A DNA stretch of 64,000 nt, taken from contig JAXDDX010000059.1 of assembly GCA_034670405.1 (NCBI GenBank), positions 1,645,501 to 1,709,500 of the forward strand, given 5' to 3'. The notes below the pieces were generated by a model that was not told the origin of the DNA, ran no database searches, and saw nothing but the letters and a program-made list of their open reading frames with translations. Positions 61,581-64,000 of the stretch are shown here, in pieces. Source of the DNA: Hoplostethus atlanticus. Its lineage: Eukaryota; Chordata; Actinopteri; Trachichthyiformes; Trachichthyidae. Position 1 is the first letter of the stretch; the number at the start of each line of letters is the position of its first letter. A program made the position numbers and the translations under genes.

Positions 61581-64000
61581 GGTTTGACTTTCATGCAAGA
61601 CTTGGGCTTGCAGAACACTATAATTAATAAAGTCACATAATGAAGGTATGAGAAAAAAGGACCATATTTTGTTTATTAAAAGCACCATTTTTATTCACAT
61701 TTGCCAAATCCTAATCACAAAAAAACCATTTCGCTATATTTTTCATTACTTTATATGCAGTATATCCACTACATACGTTTAAAGGGCATAGTGCTTGTGG
61801 ATTTTATCATTTGTATTGCCTGCACACAGACTCACAGACATGCACACACATGCACACATATGCACGCGTCTTTGTACATCTTCCATACAAAATATAGGGA
61901 ATAGTAAGACTAGAAATGAATGCCGAGTGGGATGAAATGAATATGGATGGCACTTGTGGATGTGTGTATTTATCATTGTGTGCACTAGGTGTGTATTTGT
62001 TGGTTGCATAATTGAAGTGGTTAAGGCTTAAAATAGAAACTGTGTTGTTAATATTTATATCGGTTAAATGACCATTCATTGGTGGTGAAATGCATTCATT
62101 CATCCCATTTATTTACATGTAAATGAGAGGTAAGGGTATTTGCAATGCAGAATCAATAATTAAATGCAAGTTCTAAGAGGATGATAGTATTACCAACGAT
62201 AATGGAAGGACCCCACTATGGGTGGCATTTAACAATACACAGGATATGATGTAACACATCAGGGAGAACATTTACAGAAGTCCAATTCATACCTGAAGAA
62301 TGATGTGCTACCCAACCAGTGCTCGCCATAGAGGATGTCAGACTATGGCGTCATAAATCTACTGGCACGTCGCGTGGGCAGCACCATTCACTCGCCCACC
62401 TACTCTAGATGTTACAGGTTGCAGGGTTGAACGTGTGAGAGTGGGCATGTCACTGGGGTTATCAAGTGGAAACATTAAATACAGTCCTTCCTTTGCAGGG
62501 TTAGCAGTAGTAGAAGATCCCATATATGTTTAAGAGCTAAGCAAATTCCCCAAGGTGAACAAATCAATAAATTAGTGTACACTATTGAAAGGTATTGAAA
62601 CGTATTACATGTGCTCACTTAGCATGTTATGCATTAATTTAATAAAATAAATATACATTTTAAATATGCATTAGGCATGAATGATAGGGAATCATATTGA
62701 TTTTAAGAAAATGCCAGAAATAAATGTTGGCAATATGCTGCTACGGGTTCAATCAATCTGAATTGATGAATTTATAAGACTACATATCTATTTTCAGTAG
62801 CAAGGCTGTGCTCTGGGTAGAAATAAGAATGGACAGAGATCAAAGAGCAAACAGAAGCCAGCTGCATTAAAACATTAAAACCTCTAAATTACTTATGGAA
62901 AACTCCTTGGTGCTTATAATGAGCCGGCGATGCACAAATGTAAAAACATGCAATTTCTACCTCCTTTTGTGAGCACTTTCACACCCCTTGTGTCAAACAC
63001 AGCTGTCCTGCTCGCTATTATATTCTATTGACATCTTTTCTTTCTCAAAAGGCTGCCTTTGACTTTGAGTGCCTATTGTACAGTTCTCACCTAGACAACA
63101 CCTGACACAACAGCATGGCAACAAGACGTCACGCTGCGCCCTTCACAATAAGATAAAGGCTCCATAGCGTGGCATTTGGATATGTGGACACTCGCAGATG
63201 CTCTCATATATACAGCCTCTATATCTACTCTCTCTAATCAATAAAAAGAAGAAAGGGATTTTTATTTACTACAATTAATCCGTCAGCAAGGGGTAAAGGC
63301 CCAAAAATAAGCTGCTTTGTTTAGAAGGACATTTATCTCTATGAGCCTCGCAGGGGAAGGGGGACCACGGCTGGATGATGTCAGTTTTGCTCCACTGGCT
63401 TGGTACATTAAGCTGACTATTGGCTCTGTGTGAGAATCGATAATGGGGCATCTGTAGAGGACTATTAGAGACATAATCTTACATGATGCAGCATCCTCAT
63501 GATTCACACAAAGTTTAGAAGAACACCTTGTACAAGTTTAATGTCAAACGTGGAAACAATCTAACACTGTAAAATAAATATTGCAGAGGAGGAAAATATA
63601 AGGACCTGATATACAGTAGGGTGTTACTACTGTAGATCTATACAGAAGTCATATGGTATTTTGTTTAAGCTCAATGGGTCCTACCTACTATATACCAAGA
63701 CCCACAAATTTAACAGCTGGTGTCCAAAACTAGTTTTAGATGGAACTGTCAGAAAGCAGGACAAGGGATTTCCTTATTCAATCAGATAAATCACCAGTGA
63801 TTTTAAGCCATTTAGATTTTGCCGCTACACCATCCAAAATGTTGTAGTGTGTTGGTTTTTTTTCTGTCAAGAGGCGCCAAACTCGCTGGGCCATGATTGT
63901 ACAGTGGCCCCTGCCTCTCATCAAGCACTCTTCAGTTCAGGCAATCATCCATGCCCTTACCTATGTTCCCCTAGCAGTTGCTATGGCAACAACTTCCGCT
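61581..64000. other. Stretch without recognised gene, to the window end
   Basis: AT-rich sequence with a CA-rich patch near 61825-61865. No exon, RNA gene or transposon was recognised. Confidence 0.4.

Overview
The window looks like nuclear DNA of a teleost fish. It is AT-rich, dense in (CA/TG)n, (GATA)n and other microsatellites, and holds relics of transposons typical of fish: a Ty3/gypsy LTR element, CR1/L2/jockey-like LINEs, a Rex3/RTE-like LINE 3' end, and SINE tails. There are no bacterial-style operons, no rRNA or tRNA genes and no CRISPR. Most open frames here are chance or microsatellite frames.

One protein-coding gene is recognised: the first coding exon of a kainate-type glutamate receptor subunit, best matched to GRIK3, on the minus strand at 28850-28964. 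It encodes the start Met, a signal peptide and the first mature residues (GMPHVIRI-G), then a consensus splice donor. Behind it lies a CpG-enriched promoter/5' leader (about 28900-29840) with a TATA-like box at 29605-29613 and short upstream ORFs. Positions 1-28849 would therefore be part of grik3 intron 1, which continues past the window because no exon 2 is seen. Positions from about 29850 to 64000 are 5' flanking DNA in which I see no convincing gene; this fits the large gene-poor flank known upstream of GRIK3 in other vertebrates (from memory).

Layout. Intron 1 (1-28849): a decayed gypsy element with its LTRs (1439-5131), LINE relics at 8913-9808 and 13090-13830, SINE pieces at 13855-13917 and 14755-14945, a perfect 26-bp palindrome (17412-17437), a compact CpG-rich island (18420-18770) beside a GGATCC hairpin, and a LINE-type AGATA tail at 28311-28386. 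Upstream flank (29841-64000): a LINE 3' tail (33296-33440), a teleost interspersed repeat (39694-41095, possibly split by another insertion), a Rex3-like LINE (42131-42690), a 13-bp perfect inverted repeat (52376-52412), many microsatellites, and unannotated single-copy-looking DNA that may hold enhancers but cannot be judged without alignment.

I do not see a novel multi-gene system. The items most worth checking are the intronic CpG island, the two exact inverted repeats, the uORF-bearing grik3 leader, and the duplicated flank around the gypsy LTRs.
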